Shown here one piece after another: positions 35,767 through 44,505 of a stretch of 64,000 nt of DNA. The stretch comes from Flavisolibacter tropicus (GTDB lineage Bacteria > Bacteroidota > Bacteroidia > Chitinophagales > Chitinophagaceae), in contig NZ_CP011390.1 in the NCBI RefSeq assembly GCF_001644645.1, positions 3,902,001 through 3,966,000 on the forward strand. Reading direction: 5' to 3'. Below the pieces are notes generated by a model that had not been told where the DNA came from, made no database searches, and was given only the letters and a program-made list of their open reading frames with translations. A program made the translations under genes and the position numbers. Position 1 is the first letter of the stretch, and every line of letters starts with the position of its first letter.

Positions 35767-36246
35767 TTATTTGTGAATTATAGGAATTGCAAGATGTTCA
35801 GCTGTTCGCACAATCTCTTGAAGTGTATCTACCTGAAGATTGTCCTTGCTCTTGTTTAACTCAAAGACTTCCATCTTTTCTTTCATAATAAAAAGCGTTA
35901 ATGGCTCAAAGATTTGGAGTTTGGATTTCTCTACTAACACTTCCAGCCTTGCTTTGTCAAACGGAAGTCGTATTTGTTTGATGTCTGAAAACAGGGATTT
36001 GAAGAAAAGAACGACTTCTTTTCTGTCAGTGTCAAAGGTTAGTCGTTGAAGGCGTCGTCGGCTCGCCTTGTCGTAAAAGTCTTTCAAAAGCAATAGTCCC
36101 GGAACGATGAGCGAGAATATTGTCAGTTTCTCCGGGAACCACAATAAAACAACAGAATATATAACTGCAATAATTACTATAGTAATAGATGTATCTCTAA
36201 TAAGGTCAGTGACTGTGTAAGTTTTAGTCGTGTCAAATGTGTTCAT
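35767..36246 (-). CDS. Small membrane protein of unknown function flanked by inverted ends
   Basis: This 159-aa protein has an N-terminal polar segment, two membrane spans (TSITIVIIAVIYSVVLLW and LTIFSLIVPGLLLLKDFY), a basic stretch (KASRRRLQRL) and a cytoplasmic beta-rich domain (FDTDRKEVVLFFKSLFSDIK, EVLVEKSKLQIFEPLTLFIM). No family recognised. GTTATAGGCAGCCC (35741-35754) just downstream and GGGCTGCCTGTAAC (about 36269-36282) just upstream are inverted copies with one mismatch, so the gene looks like a discrete inserted unit. Confidence 0.6.
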   Translation of the reverse strand: MNTFDTTKTYTVTDLIRDTSITIVIIAVIYSVVLLWFPEKLTIFSLIVPGLLLLKDFYDKASRRRLQRLTFDTDRKEVVLFFKSLFSDIKQIRLPFDKARLEVLVEKSKLQIFEPLTLFIMKEKMEVFELNKSKDNLQVDTLQEIVRTAEHLAIPIIHK

Positions 36247-36274
36247 CTATGATGAGTGGTTGTTTCTGGGCTGC

Positions 36275-36662
36275 CTGTAACAATCAAATATACTCATGTT
36301 TTTGAGGGCTTGCAGGATTATGGCTTAGTTAGGATTACTTCATAACGATCTTGGCACTTGCGGTCCTTTGTGCTGGCAACCTAAAAACGCAAGTGTGCAG
36401 GATGGAGAATACTTCTATGTTAATAGCTTTGATTGTAATGCGGTTATCAGATGCTGAAACGAGTTACGCCTGACAGCGAAGTGTATGATTAATAGCAAGC
36501 TGGTTGAAGGTGCAAGTGCCCTTCGCCAAGCTCAGGGCGACAAAGGCAAGAGGCGTTATATATGGCGGTCAGGTTACTATTGTGAGCGTAAGTGTTTATT
36601 TCGTTTGTGTCGTGCTATTGAATGTTCAAGTTGTATCATGCGCCAATAATAAAGTCTACACC
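36275..36662. repeat. Copy B of the ~380-bp noncoding direct repeat
   Basis: It is collinear with 34545-34925 and about 1.73 kb away in the same orientation. A stem of CACTTGCG with CGCAAGTG (about 36356-36394) corresponds to the stem in copy A. It also contains the palindromic CCCTTCGCCAAGCTCAGGGC module near 36519, where copy A carries a different module. It ends at the stop region of the glycosyltransferase gene. Confidence 0.85.
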
Positions 36663-37798
36663 TGCTTCCTTAATTCTGTCAACGGATAAAAACTATCACG
36701 CCAGTAAATGCCTCCTTGCTTGATGGTGAGCCAGGTTGATTTAATGATGATATACACCATTACCAGTCCAGAGAAGGGAATTAATAACGCGTGCCACCAT
36801 TTAGCCGCAATACCTTTCTTCAATAGCATAAGTAGTACTTGTGCTATTAAAATAACAACACCCATTAGCTGGTATAGAGATCCGGAAAGAAGAAGTAGGG
36901 GCACAGGCAATACTAAAATAAGAAAGGTGGAGATGGCGGTACCAATCGCCGTACCTACCTGGTAATTGGATACGGAAAACATATTCTTCATTAGCCCGTT
37001 TACAAACTGCTGAAGACTGGTATACCATTCCAATGCAATTTCTTTTTCACCATAAAGAACATCTTGTTTGAAACCTGCGCTCTTGACCCGTTCCCCTAAT
37101 TTCAGATCATCATCTGGCCGTAGCGAGATAACAGAATGTGTACCCGCTTTCTCATAAGCTTCACGCTTTACTAAGTTAAAGGCACCTACGCCTAACGAGG
37201 CTTTAGAAGAAGGATTAGAGATTTCCCAAGGCCGCAGCTTTATATCCAGCATCAGCGCAAACGTGTTCATGACGCCTTTGAACAAAGAAGAGCGAGATGT
37301 TATCTGGGCAAACATCGTTAAATGATCCAGTTGCTTTTGCAACACATAGCGCATCGACTTTTTCAGCGCTCCTTTTTCAAACAGCACATCGGCGTCTGTA
37401 AATAATAACCATTCGTCTGAAGAAGCCTTGTAGCCTTGATATAAGGCATGGTTCTTACCCAGCCAGCCTTGTGGCAACTCTTCAACATTAATGATGTGAA
37501 GACGCGGATGCTTGCTGGCCATTCTGGAGAGGATAGCTGATGTAGTATCGGTTGATCGATCGTTGATGACGATTATGTTGTAATTGGGATAATCCAGTTC
37601 ACACACACTATGCAAGGCATCTTCCACGTCTGCTTCTTCATCTTTTACAGCGATGATCACGGTTACCGCAGGACAGCTTTTTTCATCTAATGGAGTCTGA
37701 TCTTTCAGGTAAACGATCTTACGGCAATTGATGATCAGGTATAGACTTACACCTGTCCAGAAAAGCAACATAATGATTGAGTAGGCAGTTAGTATCAT
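36656..37798 (-). CDS. Family 2 glycosyltransferase, membrane-associated
   Basis: This 380-aa protein has one N-terminal membrane segment (AYSIIMLLFWTGVSLYLII) and a GT-A domain: CPAVTVIIAVKDEEADVEDA, IVINDRSTDTTSAIL, then the nucleotide/metal motif LLFTDADVLFEKG. RPDDDLKLGERVK and a QQFVNGLMKN region follow, near the usual ED and Q/RxxRW positions. Two or three C-terminal membrane segments (about 280-355) end the chain. It transfers a sugar to an unidentified lipid or glycan acceptor at the inner membrane. Its stop lies in copy B of the noncoding repeat. Confidence 0.9.
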   Translation of the reverse strand: MILTAYSIIMLLFWTGVSLYLIINCRKIVYLKDQTPLDEKSCPAVTVIIAVKDEEADVEDALHSVCELDYPNYNIIVINDRSTDTTSAILSRMASKHPRLHIINVEELPQGWLGKNHALYQGYKASSDEWLLFTDADVLFEKGALKKSMRYVLQKQLDHLTMFAQITSRSSLFKGVMNTFALMLDIKLRPWEISNPSSKASLGVGAFNLVKREAYEKAGTHSVISLRPDDDLKLGERVKSAGFKQDVLYGEKEIALEWYTSLQQFVNGLMKNMFSVSNYQVGTAIGTAISTFLILVLPVPLLLLSGSLYQLMGVVILIAQVLLMLLKKGIAAKWWHALLIPFSGLVMVYIIIKSTWLTIKQGGIYWRDSFYPLTELRKQV

Positions 37799-37843
37799 AT
37801 GGCAAAACTATTGCAAGCTTAAAGCACACCATTTGATCTTAGG

Positions 37844-38416
37844 TCAAATAATGGCCACTGCTCTTATACGACTGAGTGTTTCCTGCGTGATACCAAGGTA
37901 GGAAGCTATATGTTTGAGCGGTACACGCTGTATGATTTGAGGAAATGTTTTCAGCAGGATCACATAGCGTTCCTGTGCTGTTTTGAAGCGCTGGTCAATG
38001 ACGTTTTGCTGTAAGCTAATAAGTCCGTTCGTGAGCAGGATGCTATTCAGTTTTTGCATGTCGTGGTGCTTGTCACAAAGCCAGTTGATTTGCTCACGGG
38101 TTAGTACCAGCATGTCAGATGCTTCAAGTGTTTCAATGCATTGAGCACTGGCTTGGCCACCAAAAAAGCTTAACAGCGAGCACATGAACATGTTCTCAAA
38201 CATAAACCAGTCAGTATATTCCTTTCCCTGGTGAAAGTAAAAGGCTCGTGTGGCGCCCTTGAAAATAAAGTACATTTTTGAAGAAAGGGCACCCTCCTGT
38301 ACTATGGTAGCATTTTTGGGAAAATGGGCTTCTGCCAGACATTGATCTATATCTGCTATTGTTTCCTGGCTAAGTGTAGTAATAGATGACAAAGCATTAA
38401 AAAACTGTTGCCGCAT
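37844..38416 (-). CDS. Crp/Fnr-family regulator
   Basis: This 190-aa protein is read from ATG 38416 (MRQQFFNALSS). The longer frame to 38446 would run through a terminator hairpin. It has a cyclic-nucleotide-binding-like domain (CLAEAHFPKNATIVQEGALS, MYFIFKGATRAFYFH) and a C-terminal helix-turn-helix (VPLKHIASYLGITQETLSRI). No Cys cluster for an Fe-S sensor is visible. In Bacteroidota such single regulators usually lie near the gene they control. Here the next gene on the same strand is the glycosyltransferase, 45 bases downstream, a possible target. Confidence 0.88.
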   Translation of the reverse strand: MRQQFFNALSSITTLSQETIADIDQCLAEAHFPKNATIVQEGALSSKMYFIFKGATRAFYFHQGKEYTDWFMFENMFMCSLLSFFGGQASAQCIETLEASDMLVLTREQINWLCDKHHDMQKLNSILLTNGLISLQQNVIDQRFKTAQERYVILLKTFPQIIQRVPLKHIASYLGITQETLSRIRAVAII

Positions 38417-38429
38417 GCCATGAATGTTT

Positions 38430-38466
38430 AAGAAAAGAGCCGACAATAGTATGTCAGCTCTTTATT
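38430..38466 (-). terminator. Terminator after the M16 protease operon
   Basis: AAAGAGCCGACA pairs with TGTCAGCTCTTT (one mismatch) around a short loop, downstream of the M16 genes on the minus strand. It overlaps only the doubtful N-terminal extension of the Crp-like frame. Confidence 0.65.
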
Positions 38467-38488
38467 GATTAAGTACAGTGAATGTTTA

Positions 38489-39778
38489 TTAAATCACTAT
38501 TAATTCATAAAACTTCTCGGGATGCAAATACTTGTTCGCCAGCTCTTGCAACTCCTGTGCACTCACGGTGCGGATGGTGTTGAGCTGGTTATAGAAGTAT
38601 TGCTCATCCAGGCCGTTAAGAATGATATTCTTCCAGCGGTTTAAGATCTGGAAAGGACCATCCAGATCGCCAAGGATACTACCGGCCATATAATTACGTA
38701 CCAGTGATAACTCTTCTTCACCTACCGGCTCATTGCGCAGGCCTTCCATTTCTTTATACACTTCGGCAACAGTTGCTTCCGATACATCTTTTCCTGCTTC
38801 TGTGCTGATCACCCAGGCGCTTTGCTGAATGTGATTTTCCAGGTAACTGTAGATACCGTAGGTATAGCCCTTGTCTTCACGAATGTTATTCATCAGGCGT
38901 GAGCCAAAGAAGCCACCAAACAGGTTGTTCAACACCATTACTTTCAAGAAGTCGGGGTGGTGACGATTAGGAAACGGCGTACCCATACGAATGGCGCCTT
39001 GCACACCATTTGGATCATTGATCACTCTATACTTTTTTTCATCAGCTGGGTGTGAAGGAAGATCTGCTATTGCAATGGGGCTGTTTTGCAGGTCACCGAA
39101 ATTGGCTTCCAGCAATTCAAAAATGTTCTTGGGTAGCTTACCTGCTACAAAGATGATCAGCTTACCATTTTGGTAATATTGTTTGTAAAACTGCTGAAGA
39201 CTTTCACGTGTGATGGCATCAAAATCTTCAAAGCGGCTGTAACGGCCATAAGGATGCTGCTCGCCATACAAGTAGGCATCGATCAAACGGGTAGCCACGA
39301 AGTCGCCTTTCTTCAAGTTTACATTCAGGCGTTGCTTCATGTTTTGTTTGTAGATATCTAACTCCTCTTGCGGGAAGGTGCACTCTGTAATGATCTCGCG
39401 CATTACTGGCAACAACTCTTGCAGGTGTTTGCTTAAGCTATGCAGGGTAATGGTAGATGTTTCATTATAGCAGGCGCGGTTCAGGTAAGAACCATAGTAT
39501 TCAAAATGTTCATTGATCTGGAACGCTGATTTATTTTTAGTGCCGTTCTTCAGCAGGAAATTAGTGCTGGCGGCTTCCAGGTTGTGCTGCTCGTACCAGT
39601 TACCGGCATAGAACACACAATCCAGCATCAGCACTTCCTCAGCGCCCGCATCAATAGCATAAACATCTACACCATTTTTCAATGTGTACTTTTCATAAGG
39701 CTTCAGTGTCAGGTTCAGATGTACAGCATCTTTTATAGCCGGGGCTTTCTTTCTATTTAATGTTTCTGTTGTTGGCAT
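38489..39778 (-). CDS. M16-family peptidase, partner subunit without HxxEH
   Basis: This 429-aa protein has no signal peptide. It has the M16 fold pattern (YTLKNGVDVYAIDAG, VFYAGNWYEQHNLEAA, ADEKKYRVINDPNGVQGAIR, FGGFFGSRLMNNIREDKGYT). At the place of the zinc motif there is no HxxEH, while the distal R/Y pair region (SRLMNNIREDKGYTYGIYSY) is kept. This is the usual division of labour in two-subunit M16 proteases: this chain shapes the chamber and the neighbour is catalytic. It follows its partner by 3 bases in the same operon. Confidence 0.9.
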   Translation of the reverse strand: MPTTETLNRKKAPAIKDAVHLNLTLKPYEKYTLKNGVDVYAIDAGAEEVLMLDCVFYAGNWYEQHNLEAASTNFLLKNGTKNKSAFQINEHFEYYGSYLNRACYNETSTITLHSLSKHLQELLPVMREIITECTFPQEELDIYKQNMKQRLNVNLKKGDFVATRLIDAYLYGEQHPYGRYSRFEDFDAITRESLQQFYKQYYQNGKLIIFVAGKLPKNIFELLEANFGDLQNSPIAIADLPSHPADEKKYRVINDPNGVQGAIRMGTPFPNRHHPDFLKVMVLNNLFGGFFGSRLMNNIREDKGYTYGIYSYLENHIQQSAWVISTEAGKDVSEATVAEVYKEMEGLRNEPVGEEELSLVRNYMAGSILGDLDGPFQILNRWKNIILNGLDEQYFYNQLNTIRTVSAQELQELANKYLHPEKFYELIVI

Positions 39779-39781
39779 GTG

Positions 39782-41020
39782 CTAGTTCTTAGATAAGTAA
39801 TAAAGGGTGCTGCAATTATTTTCGTTGAAGATGGCGTTGCTCTCTTTTAAGATATCATCGGCCGTTACTTTATTGTAGCGATCCAATTCTGTATTCATCA
39901 GCGATGCATCGCCCAATAGTTCATAAAACGCTAAGCTGTTGGCGCGGTTCATAACACTCATATCTTCAAATGCGATCATGCTTTCGGTTTTGTTTTTTAC
40001 CTTTTGCAATTCGGCCTCAGAGATCTTTTCAGTGCGCATCTTTTGTAGTTCTTCCTCAATTGCTTTCTCGGCATCTTCCATCTTTACGCCTTTTACCAGT
40101 TTACCTTCAATGGTTAATAAACCAGCATCTACTGTACCTGAGTGATAGCACTCAATATTAGAAAACAGTTGCTTTTCTTTTACCAGTGCCTGGTACAAAC
40201 GCGAAGAGCCACCACCACTCAATACTTCGGTGATCAGGTCGGCTGCATAATAGCGTGGGTCAAGACGTGAGTAAATATGCCAGCATTTGTATAAGGCATC
40301 CAGCGGTACATCGGCATGTACTTCCAGTTTGCGGCCTACCGTTTGTGGCGGTTCTACAGGCAGGTTGCGGTTATAGCGCTCACCGCTTTCAATAGGACCA
40401 AACCACTTCTCTGCCAGCTCGCGTACGCGTTCTACAGTTACGTTGCCCGCTACTACCAGTATGGCATTGACAGGACGGTAGTGTTTAAAGAAAAAGTCTT
40501 TTACATCCTGCAGTTGTGCGTTTTCAATATGCGACAACTCTTTACCAATGGTCATCCACTGGTAGGGATGTGTTTGATAGGCCAGTGGGCGCATTTTTAG
40601 CCATACATCACCGTAAGGTTTATTGAGGTAATGCTCTTTAAACTCTTCACTCACCACTTTGCGCTGTACGTCCAGGCTCTTTTCTCCAAATGCAAGCGAT
40701 AGCATGCGGTCGCTCTCTAACCAAAAAGCCGTTTCCAGATTCTCGGTAGGCAATTGAATATAATAGTTGGTCAGGTCGTTGGTCGTGTAGGCATTGTTCT
40801 CGCCGCCGGCCATCTGTAAGGGCTCGTCGTACTCGGGCACATTGATAGAGCCACCAAACATTAGGTGCTCAAACAAGTGGGCAAAACCGGTTTTATTGGG
40901 GTCTTCATCTTTTGCACCTACATCATACATCACATTAAATACGGCCATGGGTGTTGAGGTATCTTGATGCACCAATACCCGCAGGCCATTGGGCAATACA
41001 AATCGTTCATAATTTACCAT
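39782..41020 (-). CDS. M16-family zinc peptidase, catalytic subunit
   Basis: This 412-aa protein carries the inverted zinc motif HLFEHLMF (HxxEH) near residue 47 and the downstream glutamate region (ENLETAFWLESDRM). RYYAADLITEVLSGGGSSRL is the equivalent of the substrate-binding region of the partner. There is no signal peptide, so it is cytoplasmic unless exported otherwise. M16 proteases degrade short peptides in a closed chamber. It is first of two genes, with the non-catalytic partner only 3 bases downstream. Confidence 0.95.
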   Translation of the reverse strand: MVNYERFVLPNGLRVLVHQDTSTPMAVFNVMYDVGAKDEDPNKTGFAHLFEHLMFGGSINVPEYDEPLQMAGGENNAYTTNDLTNYYIQLPTENLETAFWLESDRMLSLAFGEKSLDVQRKVVSEEFKEHYLNKPYGDVWLKMRPLAYQTHPYQWMTIGKELSHIENAQLQDVKDFFFKHYRPVNAILVVAGNVTVERVRELAEKWFGPIESGERYNRNLPVEPPQTVGRKLEVHADVPLDALYKCWHIYSRLDPRYYAADLITEVLSGGGSSRLYQALVKEKQLFSNIECYHSGTVDAGLLTIEGKLVKGVKMEDAEKAIEEELQKMRTEKISEAELQKVKNKTESMIAFEDMSVMNRANSLAFYELLGDASLMNTELDRYNKVTADDILKESNAIFNENNCSTLYYLSKN

Positions 41021-41149
41021 ATCACTAATTCAAAGGTTTTAATGGTTTTAGCTGGTTCACACATCCAAGCATGAACTGTAAAACTATTCCAAAAGGTGGA
41101 AAGGGAGAGGAGAAAAGTTATTGCTGAGCTGGGTGCCGTGAATGGTGAG

Positions 41150-41285
41150 TTAAAAGGCTACACGCTGCAAGCTATACGCTGCACGCAGTAGAAGGGCTGT
41201 ATGGCTTGAAGCGTGTAGCGTACAGCGTGAAGCTTCTTTCACGTTTGACGTTTCACGAAATTCACCACTCCCCATTCACCACTCA
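41150..41285. repeat. Word-mosaic repeat with AGCGTGTAGCGTACAGCG modules
   Basis: It contains ACGCTGCAAGCTATACGCTG and, at 41204-41236, a module matching the E1 dehydrogenase linker DNA (29968-30000, reverse complement) at 31 of 33 bases. It then runs into TTTCACGTTTGACGTTTCAC and ATTCACCACTCCCCATTCAC. A matching GTGAAACGTCAAACGTGAAA tract follows mqnC at about 43775. Confidence 0.8.
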
Positions 41286-41290
41286 CGCTA

Positions 41291-42478
41291 TCAATGCTTC
41301 ATGCTTTTGATCTTGAAATCCTTTTGGATGAGTTCAGCGCCACGGCGAATGATCATGCGGATGAGCTTACCTTCCTGTTGCAGGGCTATTTTCATTTGAC
41401 CCAGGCTTTGGTTAAAGCTTTTATCAATGGCTACAACTATATCACCCTCATGGAGTCCCGCAGCTTCTGCCGGAGAGCCTTTAGCCACATCGCCAATCAC
41501 TACTTCGCCGTTGATATCATAAAGCTCAATACCGCTGTACGAATAATCAAACGGCTCGGCATAGTGTTTATTGGGCACCAGGTAAAAATCGCGGCGGCTA
41601 TAGTTTAAAATGATATTAAAGCGGCGGAGCAGGTCGTTGCCAATTAACCCACCCAGGTAGGGGTAGGAGGTAATATTGTTTTCATCATCAAACACATAAA
41701 TGGGCACGTTACGAAACCGGTAAGGCCCCAGCTTGACCTCTTTAATAACGGTCATTTGCATGTCGATCTTGCCTCCTAAACCTTCAGCCTGTTTGGTATA
41801 GTACTTCCGTTTACGTTGCAGCAGGGAGCTGTCTTTGATAAAATCGGTGGAGAGCATCATATTGAGCCCGGCACCCATATCGTATAAAAAACGAGAGTAG
41901 ATGGTGCGCTCGTCCTTTACGCGAGCGGCTTGTACCGGTAGTGTTGTAATAAAAGGTTTGAGCATGTAGCCACCACGGGGGTATTTTATGGCGCCCTGTG
42001 TCCAGAATTCCAGGTAAGAGCTATCGAAATTGATTTTTAGAATATAGCGGCTTAGCACTGAGTAGCCAATAATACCATCGATCCGCTCTCCATAAACACT
42101 GCTTAATAGTTCATAATCATTTATATGGAAGTTCAGGCTGTCAATGGTCAGATCGGGTAAGCGCAGCTGATGGTTGTTCAAAAAGCTAACCTGCCGGATA
42201 CCTCCAATACCACGAATGGTTTTATCGGAGGGAGTAGGTTTTAGGCCAAAATAAGCCGTTGTGGTGGAGTCTAGCGAAATGCCGCCACTACCCGTATCTA
42301 AAATAAAATTGAGGGTATCGGGAAAGGTGCTGAAACAGCCCCGCATCAAAATTACACCACCGGTCAGTTGTTCAAATGGCAGACGGGTCAAAAAGCGGGA
42401 GGGGGTCACAAACTCTTCCTGCGCCGATGCAAACAGCTGTAATAAGGCAAGCAAAAGAGCTAGACTTGTTTTCCTCAT
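41291..42478 (-). CDS. Secreted aspartic protease (retropepsin-like) with C-terminal PDZ domain
   Basis: This 395-aa protein is read from ATG 42478 (MRKTSLALLLALLQLFASAQ), which gives a proper signal peptide; the frame upstream is open to 42511. The first aspartyl motif is FILDTGSGGISLDS and a second aspartate occurs in FLYDMGAGLNMML, giving two lobes in one chain. A C-terminal PDZ domain (about 300-390) contains VAKGSPAEAAGLHEGDIVVA. It is a periplasmic protease family widespread in Bacteroidota, with a proposed role in protein processing. It stands alone, divergent from mqnC. Confidence 0.88.
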   Translation of the reverse strand: MRKTSLALLLALLQLFASAQEEFVTPSRFLTRLPFEQLTGGVILMRGCFSTFPDTLNFILDTGSGGISLDSTTTAYFGLKPTPSDKTIRGIGGIRQVSFLNNHQLRLPDLTIDSLNFHINDYELLSSVYGERIDGIIGYSVLSRYILKINFDSSYLEFWTQGAIKYPRGGYMLKPFITTLPVQAARVKDERTIYSRFLYDMGAGLNMMLSTDFIKDSSLLQRKRKYYTKQAEGLGGKIDMQMTVIKEVKLGPYRFRNVPIYVFDDENNITSYPYLGGLIGNDLLRRFNIILNYSRRDFYLVPNKHYAEPFDYSYSGIELYDINGEVVIGDVAKGSPAEAAGLHEGDIVVAIDKSFNQSLGQMKIALQQEGKLIRMIIRRGAELIQKDFKIKSMKH

Positions 42479-42588
42479 GCTAGTAGATTGGCTTTTATAA
42501 GACAATGGCATTCAAATGGATGTTGCAAATGCCATGATTTGTCTAAAATAAACCATAAGGAAATAGTCCCCAAACCAATCAACACAAA

Positions 42589-42613
42589 TTGCGGTCGCAC
42601 CTTTGTATTTTTG
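42589..42613 (+). promoter_or_regulatory. Candidate promoter of mqnC
   Basis: TATTTTTG (42606-42613) matches the Bacteroidota -7 consensus TAnnTTTG exactly. A TTG lies at 42589-42591. Transcription would begin about 7 bases downstream, at or next to the ATG at 42621, so the mRNA may be leaderless. Confidence 0.55.
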
Positions 42614-42620
42614 CAGCCGT

Positions 42621-43745
42621 ATGCAATTACAAGATTTGTATGATAAGGCACTCAACTTTGCCTTTCTGAGTATAGAAGAAGGAATGTATCTCTTTGAGAA
42701 CGCCCCGCTGACGGAACTGATGTTAGTAGCCGACGAGCTGCGTAAAAAGCAGGTTCCCCACGGTAAAGTGACCTGGCAGATTGACCGTAACGTGAACACC
42801 ACCAACGTATGTATTGCCAACTGTAAGTTCTGTAACTTCTACCGGATACCGGGCCACCCGGAGGCGTATATCACCGATATGCCTACTTACCGGAAGAAGA
42901 TTCAGGAAACCATCAAGTATGGCGGCGATCAGCTACTGTTACAAGGCGGGCACCATCCAGAGCTGGGATTGGATTTTTATACCAATACCTTCCGACTGAT
43001 CAAACAGGAGTTTCCAACCATTAAGTTACACGCCCTGGGACCACCTGAGGTGGCGCATATCTGTAAGCTGGAGAAGATGAGTCACCACGATGTGTTGAAG
43101 GCGCTGAAAGAAGCAGGTATGGATTCGCTGCCCGGAGCTGGTGCTGAAATATTGATAGATCGTGTGCGCCGCCTGATTTCCAAAGGCAAATGCGGATCTG
43201 ATGAATGGCTGGCCATTATGCACGAAGCGCATAAATTAAATATCACTACATCGGCTACCATGATGTTTGGTCACGTGGAGACCATACAGGAGCGTTTTGA
43301 GCACCTGGTTAAAATACGTGATGTACAAGCGCTGAAACCAGAAGGAGCGAAGGGCTTCTTGGCCTTTATCCCTTGGACATTCCAGGATGTGGATACCTTA
43401 CTGACGCGTATCCGCGGTGTGCATAACCTGACAACTCCAGAAGAGTACATCCGTATGATTGCCATCAGCCGCATTATGCTGCCGAATATCAAGAATATCC
43501 AGGCTTCCTGGTTAACAGTTGGAAAGCAAACCGCTCAGATCTGTTTGCACAGCGGTGCCAATGACTTTGGCTCCATCATGATTGAAGAGAACGTGGTAAG
43601 TGCCGCCGGTGCTCCACACCGCTTTACGTACAAGACTATACAGGATGCCATTCGTGAGGCTGGCTTTGAACCACAACTGCGTAACCAGCAGTATGAGTGG
43701 CGCGAGATACCTGTTGCTATTGAAGAGCAGGTGGTGAATTATTAG
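42621..43745 (+). CDS. mqnC: Cyclic dehypoxanthine futalosine synthase (radical SAM)
   Basis: This 374-aa protein is read from ATG 42621; an upstream TTG-initiated reading is less likely because it lies in the promoter. MqnC cyclises dehypoxanthine futalosine in the futalosine route to menaquinone. The radical-SAM cluster motif is CIANCKFCNF (CxxxCxxC). Further MqnC-typical phrases are GGDQLLLQGGHHPELGLDFY, DSLPGAGAEILIDRVRRLIS, TTSATMMFGHVET, NIQASWLTVGKQTAQI and GANDFGSIMIEENVVS. The organism therefore makes menaquinone, the electron carrier feeding the alternative complex III encoded at the right end. No other mqn gene is adjacent. Confidence 0.93.
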   Translation: MQLQDLYDKALNFAFLSIEEGMYLFENAPLTELMLVADELRKKQVPHGKVTWQIDRNVNTTNVCIANCKFCNFYRIPGHPEAYITDMPTYRKKIQETIKYGGDQLLLQGGHHPELGLDFYTNTFRLIKQEFPTIKLHALGPPEVAHICKLEKMSHHDVLKALKEAGMDSLPGAGAEILIDRVRRLISKGKCGSDEWLAIMHEAHKLNITTSATMMFGHVETIQERFEHLVKIRDVQALKPEGAKGFLAFIPWTFQDVDTLLTRIRGVHNLTTPEEYIRMIAISRIMLPNIKNIQASWLTVGKQTAQICLHSGANDFGSIMIEENVVSAAGAPHRFTYKTIQDAIREAGFEPQLRNQQYEWREIPVAIEEQVVNY

Positions 43746-43838
43746 GTGAGTGGTGAATGGTGAGTAGTGAGTTTCGTGAAACGTCAAACGTGAAAGGTTA
43801 GCAGCTTAACTGGCTGTAATTTTATTAGATAAGGTGCT

Positions 43839-43878
43839 ACAATAGCCCTCATTGGAGATCTCCAATGAGGGCTATTGT
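43839..43878 (+). terminator. 40-bp perfect palindrome acting as terminator
   Basis: Bases 43839-43858 and 43859-43878 are exact reverse complements with no spacer (core GGAGATCTCC), followed by TTTAT. It lies about 90 bases after mqnC, beyond a GTGAAACGTCAAACGTGAAA repeat tract. Confidence 0.8.
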
Positions 43879-43973
43879 TTTATAAAGGTGGGTTATTAAT
43901 CACTAAGCGGAATTGTGAGATAATTGATGAAAGGTTAGTGCGCGTCTCTTTACTTTGCAGAAAACGAACTACC

Positions 43974-44426
43974 ATGACCAATATCTTTCAAGTAACAGGT
44001 ATCGCCACCTTCATTAACCGCATTGAAAAGCTGACACCAGAAAGCCAGCCGCAGTGGGGTAAGATGTCTGTTTCACAAATGCTGGCACACTGCAACGTTA
44101 CCTATGAAATGATTTATGATAACAAGCACCCCAAACCCAATGCCTTTACCCGATTCCTGTTGAAGGCCTTTGTAAAGAGTACGGTCGTTGGCGGAAAGCC
44201 CTACAAGCGTAACCTGCACACTGCAACGGCTTTTATAATTAAGGATGAAAAGCAATTTGAAGCAGAGAAAAGCCGTCTTATCAACTATATTGCTCAAACT
44301 CAACAATTAGGAGAAGCCCACTTTGATGGCAAGGAGTCGCTTTCATTTGGAAAGCTTACTAAAACTGAATGGAATACCATGATGAGTAAACACCTCGATC
44401 ACCATCTAACACAGTTCGGTGTATAA
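43974..44426 (+). CDS. DUF1569 (DinB-like) protein
   Basis: This 150-aa protein is read from ATG 43974 (MTNIFQVTGIATF). The frame is open further up but crosses the promoter-like TTTACTTTGCAG. The helical bundle contains WGKMSVSQMLAHCNVTYEMI, FTRFLLKAFVKSTVVGGKPY and a final KHLDHHLTQFG, matching DUF1569 in the DinB/YfiT-like metal-binding superfamily; His residues in AHCN and KHLDHH could bind metal. Activity unknown. Monocistronic, flanked by terminators. Confidence 0.8.
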   Translation: MTNIFQVTGIATFINRIEKLTPESQPQWGKMSVSQMLAHCNVTYEMIYDNKHPKPNAFTRFLLKAFVKSTVVGGKPYKRNLHTATAFIIKDEKQFEAEKSRLINYIAQTQQLGEAHFDGKESLSFGKLTKTEWNTMMSKHLDHHLTQFGV

Positions 44427-44472
44427 TTTGGGGAGTATAATTCCAGATTAGTTTTCATCATACCAGATAAAT

Positions 44473-44505
44473 AAAAGAGGGGCGCTGATTAGCGCCCCTC
44501 TTTTA
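44473..44505. terminator. Bidirectional terminator between convergent genes
   Basis: AAAAGAGGGGCGCT pairs perfectly with AGCGCCCCTCTTTT around GATT. The remaining 235 bases up to the decarboxylase stop hold no gene that I can see. Confidence 0.88.

Noticed and set aside
33629..36655. A classical integron cassette array
   Set aside because: One-strand small genes and hairpin spacers are suggestive, but no integrase is present and I cannot find paired RYYYAAC/GTTRRRY sites in the right order. Kept only as a repeat finding.
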